Shown here one piece after another: positions 17,788 to 26,845 of a stretch of 64,000 nucleotides of DNA. Position 1 is the stretch's first letter, and each line of letters opens with the position of its first letter. Source of the stretch: Streptomyces sp. AC550_RSS872 (GTDB taxonomy: Bacteria > Actinomycetota > Actinomycetes > Streptomycetales > Streptomycetaceae); NCBI RefSeq assembly GCF_019049285.1, contig NZ_JAGMUL010000021.1:124001-188000 (forward strand), written 5' to 3'. Made by a program: the position numbers and the translations under genes. The notes under the pieces are model-generated. The model searched no databases, was not told the DNA's origin, and was given only the letters and a program-made list of their open reading frames with translations.

Positions 17788-18188
17788 GGGAGGGGTCCTT
17801 CCGGTGGTTGAGCGGCTCGCGAGGTGCGAGCGAACTCCGAACTTGCACGGGGCTCCCGAGCGACGCTCATCGCACGAGCGCCCCAAAGGATCTGTCACCC
17901 GTTGAGGAGCGCAGCCGCCTTCTACCGTCCTGGCGCGTTATCCACTCGTTATACGGGGGTGCGAGTAGCGGAACTTCCATGGGTCTGGCCCCGGATCCCT
18001 CGATCCCGGGCCAGGGCTCTCCCGGTGGACCCTGCCGCAAGGCCCACCGGTGGTTCGCCCTGTCGTTGCACTCCCGGATTTCGCCGTCTGCTGCTCTCGC
18101 GGCCGTGCCGGGAGGAGCGCTACCTCACGTGCTGTCCTGTCTGCCCCGGCGTGCGGTCAGCCGTCCGGGATCTCGTACGCTCGTCGCT
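17788..18188. other. Intergenic region
   Basis: Upstream region of the metalloprotease gene and of the cobK remnant. No gene, clear operator or RNA structure was recognised; in particular no cobalamin riboswitch pattern was seen before cobK. Confidence 0.4.
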
Positions 18189-18930
18189 ATGCCCCCCCAT
18201 GTCCTGACCCTCGGGGCACCGCCGAGGCGCGCGAACCGGCCGCCTCGCTCGCGGCGCGCCCCGGCGCCCGGGTCACCACGTCTCTCGCGGGGCGTGTGGC
18301 GCGGGGCACTTGCCGGGGCGTACGCGTCGGGGGCTTCGGCGCGGCCGAGGGGCTGGCCCGAAGGCTGCGTGAGCAGCACGTGGACGCCCTGGTCGACGCC
18401 ACACACCCGTTCGCCGAGACGACCACCGTCAACGCGGCGCGGGCCCCGGCGGCCACCGGGGTTCCGGCGGTGGTGCTGCGCCGCCCGGGCTGGCGGCCAG
18501 GCCCCGGGGACCGCCGGCACCTGGTCGACTCCCTGCACGCGGCGGCGGACCTGCTGCCGCGGTGCGGCAGCCGGGTGTTCCTGACCACGGGTGCCGGACG
18601 AGCCTGGCCGCCTTCGCCCATCTGAGAGACCGTCACTTCATCGTTCGGTCCATGGCGTTGTCCGAGCCGCCGATGCCCCCGCACACCGGAGTGCTGCCCG
18701 CGCGAGGCCCGTTCCCCGCGGCCGACGAGTTCGCGCTGCTGCGCGAGCACTGTGTCGACGTACTGGTGACAAAGGACGGCGGGGCAGAGGCGACCGTGGC
18801 CAAGCTCATGGCCGCGCGCGAACTCGCGCTGCCCGTCGCGGTGGTACGACGGCCGTCCCTGCCGGACGGCGTGGCACCGGTGCCCGACGTGGCGGGCGTC
18901 CTCGCCCGGCTCGGCCTCAACCTGACATGA
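18189..18930 (+). pseudogene. cobK: cobK (precorrin-6A reductase), two frameshifts
   Basis: Reading across three frames gives a full CobK: MPPHVLTLG, then GTAEAREPAASLAARPGAR, GFGAAEGLARRL, DATHPFAETTTVNAA, RPGWRPGPGD, VFLTTG, then SLAAFAHLRDRHFIVRS, EPPMPPHTG and DVLVTKDGGAEATVAKL. One base is missing in the G-run near 18217 and a second indel lies near 18590-18595. Intact CobK reduces precorrin-6A in cobalamin synthesis. Both lesions could in principle be sequencing errors, but two in one gene amid other decayed genes argues for a true pseudogene. No other cob gene is adjacent. Confidence 0.85.
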
Positions 18931-19217
18931 GGCACGTGGATTTCAGGTGGACCGACGTCAACTGCTCCTGGAACGGCATCGGGTAGGCGGCCCGACCATG
19001 CCGAGTCGGCCACCGCTCCCGAGGACGCCGGCGAGCAAGTTGGTCGGCGGCAGTACGCCGACGTCGTGCGTCAACTCCGTGACCGGGATTCCGGGGTCGC
19101 CGACCACGGCGACCAGCAGCCCGGCCCGGTCCTGGCCGCCTCGGCAGCGGCCAGGCCCTCATGTGCGAGCACCGCGAAAGTGGCCTGCGGGGGTGCCGAC
19201 CACGACGGAAGGATGGG

Positions 19218-19871
19218 TCATGGGCGGGGTCTGCGGGCGTGGAGGACGAAGGCCGGGGGTGTGTTGCGCCATATGGTGCGGCTCGGGACGACTTCCTCGA
19301 AGCGGTTGGTCATCAGTTCGCGGAATCGACGGGCGGGGGTGAGGGGAACGGCGTGGAGGTAGGTGAACGCGGTGAAGGCACCCGCCGGGGCGAGCACTGC
19401 GGCTGTCGCGTCCATGAGCTGGTGTTGGGTGGCGGAGGGAAAGAGGGCCCAGGGCAGGCCGCTGACCACCACGTCGGCCTTCTCGATGCCGCGCTCATCC
19501 AACAGGTGGCGCAGGTGCACGGCGTCGCGCTGGATCACCTCCGCTCCCGGGTGGCGGTGACGCAGGCGCTGGGCGAGGAGTGGATCGATCTCGACGGCCA
19601 GGTGGCGGCCGCGGCCGCCCAGCCGGCGCTGGATCTCGGCGGTGAACGGTCCGGTGCCGGCACCCAGTTCCACCACGACGGGCTCGCCGCGTTCGGGCAC
19701 CGGCGCGCAGACCGCCTCGGCCAAGTGCCGCGAGCTGGGGGCGATTGCCCCCATACGGGCCGGTGCGCGCAACCACTGCCGCAGGAACAGGGTGTAGTCG
19801 TTCGGCTCCGGCAAGGGCCGCCTGCAGAGTGGGCAGTGCCAGGCTGCGTGGTGCGTGGTGCTGGTGGTCAT
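19218..19871 (-). CDS. Class I SAM-dependent methyltransferase, phospholipid N-methyltransferase-like
   Basis: The 217-residue protein has the SAM-binding motif VVVELGAGTGPFT (about residues 68-80), followed by AVEIDP and VVSGLPWALFP. The opening FLRQWLRAPARMGAIAPSSRHLA is typical of PmtA-like phospholipid N-methyltransferases and related ribosomal RNA methylase-like proteins. An unusual N-terminal CPLCRRPLP gives one CxxC pair. The substrate is uncertain. The gene stands alone between a cobK pseudogene and a tetR remnant. Confidence 0.8.
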   Translation of the reverse strand: MTTSTTHHAAWHCPLCRRPLPEPNDYTLFLRQWLRAPARMGAIAPSSRHLAEAVCAPVPERGEPVVVELGAGTGPFTAEIQRRLGGRGRHLAVEIDPLLAQRLRHRHPGAEVIQRDAVHLRHLLDERGIEKADVVVSGLPWALFPSATQHQLMDATAAVLAPAGAFTAFTYLHAVPLTPARRFRELMTNRFEEVVPSRTIWRNTPPAFVLHARRPRP

Positions 19872-19994
19872 GTCGGTGCCCTTGTCGGGGAGTGCGTGGG
19901 TCGATCGTGTCGGCGTGAACGGGCAATGTGCTGTGAGTCCCGTCGGTGGCGCAGCGGCCGGTTCTGTTGAGGGCGGAAGGACTGGGAGGGCGAC

Positions 19995-20327
19995 GTCGGC
20001 CGTGGAGGACGCGGCACCTTCTACGGCACTTCGCCTTCTCGGACGACCTGGCCGTGGCCGGTGTGCTGACCAGGGACACGCGCTACTGGGAGGTGGCCAA
20101 ACAGCTGACCGCCGGGCACCCGCCCCCGGAGGCGATTGAGCTGATCTTCGAGAGGATCCCCGGACACGCGCGCGAGCGCGGCTTTCGCGCATCGCCGTAC
20201 ATGTACGCGGCCGCCTAGTGCCCAGACGCTCTCCAGGCGGTGCGCGGCCTGATGGCTCCTATCGGAGGGATCCGCACCCTCTTCAGCGACAAGAAGCTCA
20301 CCGGCGGAGGCCACCTCGGCCCTCGAG
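19995..20327 (+). pseudogene. tetR remnant (paralogue of 10895-11503)
   Basis: The frame from about 20003 reads FAFSDDLAVAGVLTRDTRY, HPPPEAIELIFERIPGHARERGF and RASPYMYAAA, matching residues from the middle of the TetR protein at 10895-11503 (KDDLVVAYLLTKDAYY, HPPAEAIDLIFEAIAEHARERGF, RGSPFMNAAA). The helix-turn-helix is missing, a frameshift lies at the TFYRHF equivalent, and a stop follows YAAA at 20218. Weaker similarity continues to the adjoining repeat element. Confidence 0.8.
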
Positions 20328-20525
20328 CGGATTCGTTTCATGGAACTTGTCATCCCTGTTCGACGTGCACCGGGGCCCCGGGGAGTCCTCCAGCTGAGGG
20401 CGGACCCGCCTAGACGGCCCCGAGGGGCCACCTCACAGAAAGACCGGTCGTTCTACCCCGCCGACAATAGCTCCCACGGGGCCCTCGCGCCACTCGTCGA
20501 CTCGATTGAGGGGTCCCTCGCTCAT
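20328..20525 (+). repeat. Triplicated intergenic element, copy B
   Basis: Matches copies A and C: GAGCGGATTCGTTTCATGG, TGTTCGACGTGCACCGG, AAGACCGGTCGTTCTA at 20440-20455, AATAGCTCCC, CGCGCCACT and GGTCCCTCGCTCA. As in copy A, it directly follows tetR sequence in the same orientation. The gene that once lay downstream is gone; an IS256-type transposase remnant occupies the place. Confidence 0.75.
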
Positions 20526-20684
20526 CCACCACGGACACAGAAGGCCCTTGATGCCGCACACTTTGCACCCGCGCTGGAGCGGTTCCTTGGCGGTTCGGCC
20601 GGGCTGCATCCGGCCACAGTCACCCATCTGACCAGCAGTGACACGCCGACCGCGCCGCCTTCTTGACCGCGACCTCGCAGAGGT

Positions 20685-20875
20685 CGACTGCGCGTGTGCG
20701 GGCCGGCGGCATCCACATCAACGTCCGCCCGGAAGGGGCCCAGTCCGCGTACTCGTCTTTGTCGGCGTACGCACGGACGGCACCAAGGAGTTGGTCGCGC
20801 TCAAGGACGGCTTCCACGAGGCGGGCGAGCCCTGGGCGGACCAGCTGTACGACTGCACTCTGCCGAAGCCGGTCC
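20685..20875 (+). mobile_element. IS256/mutator-family transposase fragment
   Basis: Two frames together give GGIHINVRPE, then VLVFVGVRTDGTKELVALKDGFHEAGEPWADQLYDC (shown here as the core TDGTKELVALKDGF). This is the DDE-domain region of mutator-type transposases around the first catalytic Asp strand and the RxDGTKELLAL segment. Only about 60 of roughly 400 residues remain, with a frameshift near 20735. No terminal inverted repeats were found. Confidence 0.75.
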
Positions 20876-21036
20876 AGCCCGGACCTTGCCAGTCATGGGA
20901 CTTCGTTCGGTCGGCGAGTTGCGCGAGGGTCCGCGCCGAGAGGCTGGGCCGCAGCCTGCCGGACGGGTGGGTTCTTGGGCCACGGTCGAGCCGTCAGCCA
21001 CCGCTCGATTGCCCGACAGAACGACACCGGCGCACA

Positions 21037-21453
21037 TCAGTGCGGGAAGACGACCGTCAGGAGGCGGAAGAGTTCGGCGCGCTCCTCGTCGGACAGTTGG
21101 TCCAGGCCGGTCTGCGTCTGTTCCATCCGCTCGCGGATCGTGTCGATCAGCTTCTGCCCCGCCTCGGTGAGGGCAACATTCTTCACGCGGCGGTCGGTGG
21201 CGCTGACCTCGCGGCGGACCAGATCGCGTTTTTCGAGTCGGTCGATGATCCCGGTCATGTTCGATGCGTCACAGGCGAGGGTGTGCGCGAGCGAGCGCAT
21301 CGAGGCGGGCGCGCGGCGCAGCACCGTGAGGGTCTTTGCCTGGCTGGACGTAAGGCCCGTATCGGCGGCGGCGGTCGTGAAGTCGGCGTAGTGCGTACTG
21401 ACCGAATGAGCGAGCAGCTCCATGAGCTGCGCCTTGGACGGGGTGGGTGGCAT
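21037..21453 (-). CDS. MarR-family transcriptional regulator
   Basis: The 138-residue protein has the winged-helix layout of MarR: LTSSQAKTLTVLRR, MRSLAHTLACDASNMTGIIDRL (recognition helix), then the wing DLVRREVSATDRRVKNVALT. The ATG at 21453 is favoured because the family begins close to it; it has little ribosome-site support. It is divergent from the MFS transporter, with three 13-bp operator-like repeats between them, so it probably represses the pump and itself. Confidence 0.88.
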   Translation of the reverse strand: MPPTPSKAQLMELLAHSVSTHYADFTTAAADTGLTSSQAKTLTVLRRAPASMRSLAHTLACDASNMTGIIDRLEKRDLVRREVSATDRRVKNVALTEAGQKLIDTIRERMEQTQTGLDQLSDEERAELFRLLTVVFPH

Positions 21454-21474
21454 GCGTCGAGGGTACCCCAAAGC

Positions 21475-21544
21475 TTGAGTACCTCAACCTTTGACATCTA
21501 CCGGCGTCGTATTGTTTGATGTCCTCAAGCATCGAGTACCTCAA
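21475..21544. promoter_or_regulatory. Three 13-bp MarR operator-like repeats
   Basis: TTGAG-TAC-CTCAA (21475-21487), TTGAT-GTC-CTCAA (21516-21528) and TCGAG-TAC-CTCAA (21532-21544) lie in the gap between marR and the MFS gene. The first is a perfect palindrome with 5-bp arms. Size and position fit MarR-dimer sites overlapping divergent promoters. Confidence 0.75.
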
Positions 21545-21614
21545 TGGTTTGACTCCTCGACCATAGATGCTCTCGCCCTTCGGGCAACCGCAACCTTCCA
21601 CCGGAAAGAAGACC

Positions 21615-23153
21615 GTGAAGTCCTCCCTTGCCACCGCGCCGGAGCGCCGCACCGGCAGCCTCAGCCTCGTCCTGGTGCTGGGCCTCGCCGCCATGGTCGT
21701 GTCGATGATGCAGACCCTGGTCATCCCGATCCTCGGCATCATCCAGAACGACCTCGGCGCCACCACGGCGCAGGTCAGCTGGGTCACCACCGCCACGCTG
21801 CTGTCGGCCGCGGTCTTCACGCCGCTGCTGGGCCGCCTCGGTGACCAGCACGGCACGAAGCCGACCCTGCTCGGCGTGCTGGTGGTAATGGTCGCCGGAT
21901 CCGTGCTCGCCGCGACCACGAGTTCGATGCTGTGGCTCATCGTGGCCCGCGTGATGCAAGGCGCCGCCACCGCGATCTTCCCGCTGGCGCTGTCCGTGCT
22001 GCGCGCAGAGGTCGCGCCCGCGCGGCTGCCCGGCGCCATGGCCCTGGTCAGCGGAACGCTCGGGTTCGGCAGCGGCCTCGCCCTGGTGAGCGCCGGCCTG
22101 CTGAGCCAGGGTGCCAACCCCGACTACCACCAGGTCTTCTGGCTGGCCGCCGCACTGGCCACCGCCGCCCTCGTCGCGGTTGCGGTCGCGGTCCCCGCGC
22201 CTCGCACGCTGACCGGCGGGCGTACCGACTGGCTCGGCGCCGCCGGCCTGGCCCTGGTGCTCGTCCTGCTCCTGCTGCCCATCTCGCAGGGCCACACCTG
22301 GGGCTGGACCTCGGCCCGCACGCTCGCACTCTTCGCCGGCGCCGCCGTCATGACCGTCATCTGGGTCCTCGTCGAACGCAGGGTCCGCGACCCCCTGGTC
22401 GACATGAAGATGTTCGTCCACCGCCCGGTGCTGTTCACCAACCTCGCCGGACTGCTCGTCGGATTCGCCATGTTCGCCCAGTTCATCGGCGTCTCCTACC
22501 TCGTCCAGACGCCCTCTGACATCGCCGGCTACGGCTTCGGCGCCTCGGTCCTGCGCGCCTCCGTCGTCTACCTGCTGCCCTCCGCCCTCGTCTCGCTCGT
22601 CGCCGCCCAGTTCGGAGGCATGCTGGTTCGCCGTATCGGCGCGCGTCTCACCCTCGCCGTCGGCGCCGCCTTCGGCGTCATCGGTTTCGCCTGGCTGACC
22701 CTCGCCCACGACACCACCGCCTCGGTGATCCTGGCCGGCATGGTCGTCGGCGTCGCCATCAGCTTCGGCTACGCGGCGATGCCCGCCCTGATCGTGGCTG
22801 GCGTTCCGCACCGCCAGACCGGCATCGCCAACGGCATCAACTCCATCTCCCGCTCCACCGGCAGTGCGATCGGCAGCGCGGTCATCACCTCGCTGCTCGC
22901 CTCCAACACGCTCGACAACCTGCCCGCCGGCGTCCCCGCGCTGCCCGCCGAGAGCCAGTACACCCTCAGCTTCGCCCTCGCCGGCATGGCGTTCCTGCTG
23001 GTCATCGGCGTGGCCATGGTCGGCCTGGCGACCCGCCGCAGGTCCCCCTCGCCCGCCACCGACACAGTCGCCGCGTCGAGCGATGACGAGACCGCTCCCC
23101 CCACGTCGAGCGATGCCGAGACCACGCCGGCCCGCACGGCCGTCACTGCCTGA
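21615..23153 (+). CDS. MFS drug-efflux transporter (DHA2-like)
   Basis: A 512-residue integral membrane protein with about 14 hydrophobic helices. It has the MFS motif A region LLGRLGDQHGTKPTL after helix 2 and the drug/H+ antiporter pattern MALVSGTLGFGSGLAL. The C-terminal tail is rich in Ser, Thr and Asp and cytoplasmic. The GTG at 21615 follows GGAAAGAAGACC; an upstream ATG at 21567 would add 16 residues. It is likely regulated by the divergent MarR and followed by aldehyde dehydrogenase and PPOX genes in the same direction. Confidence 0.9.
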   Translation: MKSSLATAPERRTGSLSLVLVLGLAAMVVSMMQTLVIPILGIIQNDLGATTAQVSWVTTATLLSAAVFTPLLGRLGDQHGTKPTLLGVLVVMVAGSVLAATTSSMLWLIVARVMQGAATAIFPLALSVLRAEVAPARLPGAMALVSGTLGFGSGLALVSAGLLSQGANPDYHQVFWLAAALATAALVAVAVAVPAPRTLTGGRTDWLGAAGLALVLVLLLLPISQGHTWGWTSARTLALFAGAAVMTVIWVLVERRVRDPLVDMKMFVHRPVLFTNLAGLLVGFAMFAQFIGVSYLVQTPSDIAGYGFGASVLRASVVYLLPSALVSLVAAQFGGMLVRRIGARLTLAVGAAFGVIGFAWLTLAHDTTASVILAGMVVGVAISFGYAAMPALIVAGVPHRQTGIANGINSISRSTGSAIGSAVITSLLASNTLDNLPAGVPALPAESQYTLSFALAGMAFLLVIGVAMVGLATRRRSPSPATDTVAASSDDETAPPTSSDAETTPARTAVTA

Positions 23154-23232
23154 CCGCGCCACCTGCACGGCCGCGACTCTCCTTCCCCCCGGATGCCCAC
23201 CGGCTATCCCCCTCACCGAACAGGACACGACT

Positions 23233-24585
23233 GTGACTGACACCAAGGCAGCCTTCACCCTCGACGACACCTTCACCGCCGCCGAAGCCACCGCGCTGGT
23301 GGACCGGCTGCGCGCCACCTTCCGCACCGGCCGCACCAAGCCCCTGGCCTGGCGTCGGCAGCAGCTGACCCGCCTGCGCGACCTCCTCACCGACAACCGC
23401 GCGGCGATAGCCGACGCCCTCTACGCCGACCTGCGCAAGAACCGCGCCGAGGCCGACGCCATGGAGATCAACACCACGATCGTCGAGATCGAGGACTACC
23501 TGGAGCACCTGGAGGAGTGGACGGCCCCGCAGCCCGCCCCCGTGACGGTGCCCGGAGTCCCTGGCAGCACCGCCCGCACCGTCTTCGACCCCCTGGGCGT
23601 CGCCCTGGTCATCTCGGCGTGGAACTACCCGGTCAATCTGCTGCTCGTACCCGTCGCGGGCGCGCTCGCCGCCGGGAACGCGGTCGTCATCAAGCCCGCC
23701 GACTACGCCGCCCACACCTCGGCGCTGCTGGCCGAGCTGCTGCCCGCGTATCTCGACACCGACGCGATCGCGGTCGTCGAGGGCGGCGCCCCGGAGACCA
23801 CCGCACTGCTGGAGCAGCACTTCGACCACATCTTCTACACCGGCAACGGCACGGTCGGCCGCATCGTGATGACCGCCGCCGCGAAGAACCTCACCCCCGT
23901 CGCCCTCGAACTCGGCGGCAAGTCACCGGTGTTCGTGGACCGGGACGCCGACATCACCACGGTCGCGCAGCGCCTGGCGCAGACGAAGTTCGCCAACGCC
24001 GGACAGACCTGCGTCGCCCCCGACTACGTCCTGACCGACCCGGACACCGCGACCGAACTTCAGGCCGCCCTGGTGGTCGCGCTCAAGGGGCTGTTCGGTG
24101 AGGACCCGCAGACGTCCGACTCCTACGGACGGGTCATCAACGAGCGGCACTTCGACCGGCTGTCCGCGCTGCTGGCCTCCGGCCGTACGGTCACCGGCGG
24201 GCAGACCGACCGCGCGGACACATACATCGCCCCGACCGTGCTGGCCGATGTCCGGCCCGACGAGCCCGTGATGCAGGAGGAGATCTTCGGCCCCATCCTG
24301 CCGATCCTGACCGTGGCGGACCTGGACGAGGCGATCACGTTCATCAACGAGCGCGACAAGCCGCTCGCCCTGTACGCCTTCACCGAGAACAACACCACCA
24401 AGCGCCGCCTCACCGCCGAGACCTCCTCGGGCGGCCTCAACTTCGGCCTGCCGATGCACCACCTCGCCGTGCCGTCCCTCCCCTTCGGCGGCATCGGCGA
24501 AAGCGGCATGGGCAACTACCACGGCCGCTACTCCATCGAGACCTTCAGCCACCGCAAGGCCGTCCTCGACGTCCCGCTGAGCTGA
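23233..24585 (+). CDS. Aldehyde dehydrogenase (class 3-like)
   Basis: The 450-residue protein oxidises aldehydes to acids with NAD(P)+. It has the catalytic C260 in NAGQTCVAPDY, general base E226 in VALELGGKSPVFV, and the C-terminal PFGGIGESGMGNYHG. Its length and the absence of the N-terminal extension of class 1/2 enzymes place it with ALDH3/coniferyl-aldehyde-dehydrogenase-like proteins. It starts at a GTG 79 bp after the MFS stop and ends 23 bp before the PPOX gene, suggesting one MarR-controlled operon. Confidence 0.92.
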   Translation: MTDTKAAFTLDDTFTAAEATALVDRLRATFRTGRTKPLAWRRQQLTRLRDLLTDNRAAIADALYADLRKNRAEADAMEINTTIVEIEDYLEHLEEWTAPQPAPVTVPGVPGSTARTVFDPLGVALVISAWNYPVNLLLVPVAGALAAGNAVVIKPADYAAHTSALLAELLPAYLDTDAIAVVEGGAPETTALLEQHFDHIFYTGNGTVGRIVMTAAAKNLTPVALELGGKSPVFVDRDADITTVAQRLAQTKFANAGQTCVAPDYVLTDPDTATELQAALVVALKGLFGEDPQTSDSYGRVINERHFDRLSALLASGRTVTGGQTDRADTYIAPTVLADVRPDEPVMQEEIFGPILPILTVADLDEAITFINERDKPLALYAFTENNTTKRRLTAETSSGGLNFGLPMHHLAVPSLPFGGIGESGMGNYHGRYSIETFSHRKAVLDVPLS

Positions 24586-24608
24586 GCCATCCCGGAAGAA
24601 GGCACCCC

Positions 24609-25079
24609 ATGCAGTACCCCGCCCACGTGGCCGACGCCCCCGAACGCAATCGCCGCAACAGCCGCAAGAGCAAGGAGCACGAACGCATCATGGACGACAC
24701 GCTGGAGCAGCTCGGCGCCGGCAAGTACATACTCATCACCAGCTACCGCAAGAACGGCACCCCGGTCGCGACCCCGGTGTGGGTGGTCCGCGACGGCGAC
24801 ACGCTGGGCGTGCGGACCCCCGCCGATTCCTGGAAGGTCAAGCGGATCCGGGCCCGCGGCGACATCCTCGTCGGCCCCTGCGACCTCAGCGGCAACCCGA
24901 CCGGCGAGCAGGTCCCGGCCACCGCCGAGATCACCGACGAGGCGACCGGCGCCCGCTACCGCAAACTCATCGCCCGCAAGTACGGCATCCTCGGCCGCCT
25001 CATGATCCTCCAGAGTCGGCTGCGGGGCGCGGACAGCACGCTGGGCATCCGCGTGCGGCTCACTCCCGTTACGGGATGA
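24609..25079 (+). CDS. PPOX-class (F420/FMN split-barrel) oxidoreductase
   Basis: The 156-residue protein has the split-beta-barrel pattern of pyridoxamine-phosphate-oxidase-like enzymes: LGAGKYILITSYRKNGTPVATPVWVV near the N-terminus (read as separate strands) and RTPADSWKVKRIR, as in actinobacterial F420-dependent family members. Cofactor and substrate are not certain. The ATG at 24609 is 23 bp past the aldehyde dehydrogenase stop. Confidence 0.82.
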   Translation: MQYPAHVADAPERNRRNSRKSKEHERIMDDTLEQLGAGKYILITSYRKNGTPVATPVWVVRDGDTLGVRTPADSWKVKRIRARGDILVGPCDLSGNPTGEQVPATAEITDEATGARYRKLIARKYGILGRLMILQSRLRGADSTLGIRVRLTPVTG

Positions 25080-25182
25080 CGCACCGTCAACTTCCGTATC
25101 GGGGGCGTCTTGTCGGACGGCCTCGGTGAATGCCATCAGACGGTCACGGCACACAAGAGCGAGCGATCAAGGGGGGCGGATC

Positions 25183-25707
25183 ATGGAGACAGCGGAGAGT
25201 CAGCAGCAGGCGGCACCCAGCACCTTCACCGCCTTCGCACGCTTCGTACTCTTCGGCGGCGGGGTGGGGCTCGCCTCCAGCTTCGCCGTGGCGGCCCTCG
25301 CCTCCTGGATGTACTGGGGCCTCGCCAACGCTCTGATCACCGTGGTTTCCACGCTCTTCGCCACCGAGTTGCATGCCCGCTTCACGTTCGGCGCAGGCGG
25401 GCGCGCGACCCGGCGCCAGCACGCGCAGTCGGCCGGGTCCGCGGCGGCCGCCTATGCGGTGACCTCCGTGGCGATGCTTGTCTTGCAACAACTGGTGGCG
25501 GCACCCGGTGTGGTGCTCGAGCAGGTCGTCTACCTGTCCGCCTCCGCACTCGCCGGAATCGCGCGGTTCGCGGTGCTGCGCCTCGTCGTCTTCGCGCGGG
25601 GCCACTCACGGGTCGCGGCCACCGTCCGCACCGCCCGTCCCGTGCACGCGACCTCGCCCCGCACCGCGGCAACCGGCGGCCCAGTGGTGCTGGGCCACGC
25701 CGCCTGA
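25183..25707 (+). CDS. GtrA-family membrane protein
   Basis: The 174-residue protein has four hydrophobic segments and the GtrA pattern FARFVLFGGGVGLASS at the N-terminus and ELHARFTFG between helices 2 and 3. GtrA-like proteins are thought to help translocate lipid-linked sugars for cell-surface glycosylation. The ATG at 25183 follows a GGGGGGCGG ribosome site; an upstream start at 25126 lacks one. It is 103 bp from the PPOX gene and may have its own promoter. Confidence 0.82.
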   Translation: METAESQQQAAPSTFTAFARFVLFGGGVGLASSFAVAALASWMYWGLANALITVVSTLFATELHARFTFGAGGRATRRQHAQSAGSAAAAYAVTSVAMLVLQQLVAAPGVVLEQVVYLSASALAGIARFAVLRLVVFARGHSRVAATVRTARPVHATSPRTAATGGPVVLGHAA

Positions 25708-25793
25708 GCTTCCGCCGGCGGCCCGCCACGCGGAACGGGCGGCCTCGCCGTGGACCGGCGTCCACATCACGCCCCAGCGCGGGGCCAGTTCGC

Positions 25794-26560
25794 CTAGTAG
25801 TCGATGTTGAGAGCGGAGATGAGTCCGCTCGGGCCCACGGCACTTCCGGCGCCGGCGTAGCGCGAAGTGGGGTGGGTGAGGGCTGCCTTGTGCCCGGGGC
25901 TGTTGAACCAGGTCTCCATCATCTCCTCCGGTGTGGCGGAGGTGCTGGGGGACCAGTAGAGGACTTCGTACCCGCAGTGCTCGCTGGGGCCGGGCTGCCG
26001 GGCGGCGTTCTTGTCCGCACACGCCTGGGCGGCGCCTGTTGGGCACTCTCCTTGACGTCGGATAGTCCCAGCGCACGGCGACGTTCATTGAGCAAGGCGA
26101 TCAGCTGGGAGGTCAGTGACGGCGCGGTCGGAGTCGTCTGGATGGTCGGTTTCAGGGCTACGGCACGCGTGGGCGGCGTCGTTTGCCTCGTGGGTTTCAC
26201 ACCGGTCGGCGGCGCACTGGTAGCCGGCGGGGACGACGGCGAGGCCGTGGACTCGACTGTGGCTGACCTCGTGGGGGATGCGGTCGGCGACGGCGTCGAG
26301 GATCGGATGCGGACTTGGGCTCCCCTCGAGGGTGGTGAACGCCCGCACCGGCTGGTGCCTGGTGTCCGGTGACAGGATGGCCATGGCCGCGCCGGTGCCT
26401 CCGGCGGTGATCAGTGTGACTGCGGCGGCCACGGCGGCACGATGCCGCTTCGGTATGCGGCGTTGTATGCGCAGGCTCGGGCGCCCGGGCGGATTACCGC
26501 TCCCCGCCGCGCCAAGGACGATGGTGTCCGCCCCGACGGCGGGGTACCGGCCGCCGGCAC
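25794..26560 (-). pseudogene. CAP-domain (SCP/PR-1-like) secreted protein, frameshifted
   Basis: Read across frames, the minus strand encodes an N-terminal basic region and membrane segment (PKRHRAAVAAAVTLITAGGTGAA), a Pro/Thr/Ser-rich linker (TPSPTASPTRSATVES, KPTIQTTPTAPS), and a CAP domain: LTSQLIALLNERRRALGL, then ACADKNAARQPGPSEHCGYEV, MMETWFNSPGHKAAL and GLISALNIDY before the TAG at 25794-25796. Frame changes lie near 26330 and near 26040. The CAP signature W-F-N-S-P-G-H is intact, so decay seems recent. Confidence 0.75.
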
Positions 26561-26705
26561 CCGGGTCGGCCTCCCCGCTGTGCTGGGCCAGCTCGGCGGG
26601 GCTGCCCTGATCCAACGCGCCGCGAACCTGATCCCCGGGCTTGAAGCAGCGGACCGGACGCTACCCGAGCCGTGCTGTGAACTGCTGGGCATGGCCACTC
26701 ACCCA

Positions 26706-26771
26706 ACTTGTATCGAGCTGTTGACACAAGATACCGCCACAGGCATCTTGTACTTACTGCTCGATACAAGT
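26706..26771. promoter_or_regulatory. Long inverted repeat upstream of the membrane protein-GntR operon
   Basis: ACTTGTATCGAGC (26706-26718) and GCTCGATACAAGT (26759-26771) are perfect 13-bp arms. A second nested pair, ACAAGAT (26726-26732) and ATCTTGT (26745-26751), lies between them, and TTGACA at 26721-26726 is a good -35 box. The arrangement 75 bp before the operon fits an operator for the YtrA-type regulator encoded by its second gene. Confidence 0.75.
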
Positions 26772-26845
26772 CGGCCCTGCGGCAGGCGGCGTCCGCTGCC
26801 ACCGATACAGGCCGCGCAGCCGCACCCACCCACTGGGGTCTTCAC

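Noticed and set aside
18931..19217. Possible small gene between cobK and the methyltransferase
   Set aside because: Short protein-like runs on the minus strand (VAVVGDPGIPVTELTHD) occur but the frame is broken and no start or family could be assigned.
21525..23396. Minus-strand open frame of 623 codons
   Set aside because: Antisense to the MFS transporter, composed of Arg/Gly/Asp-rich low-complexity sequence; a shadow.
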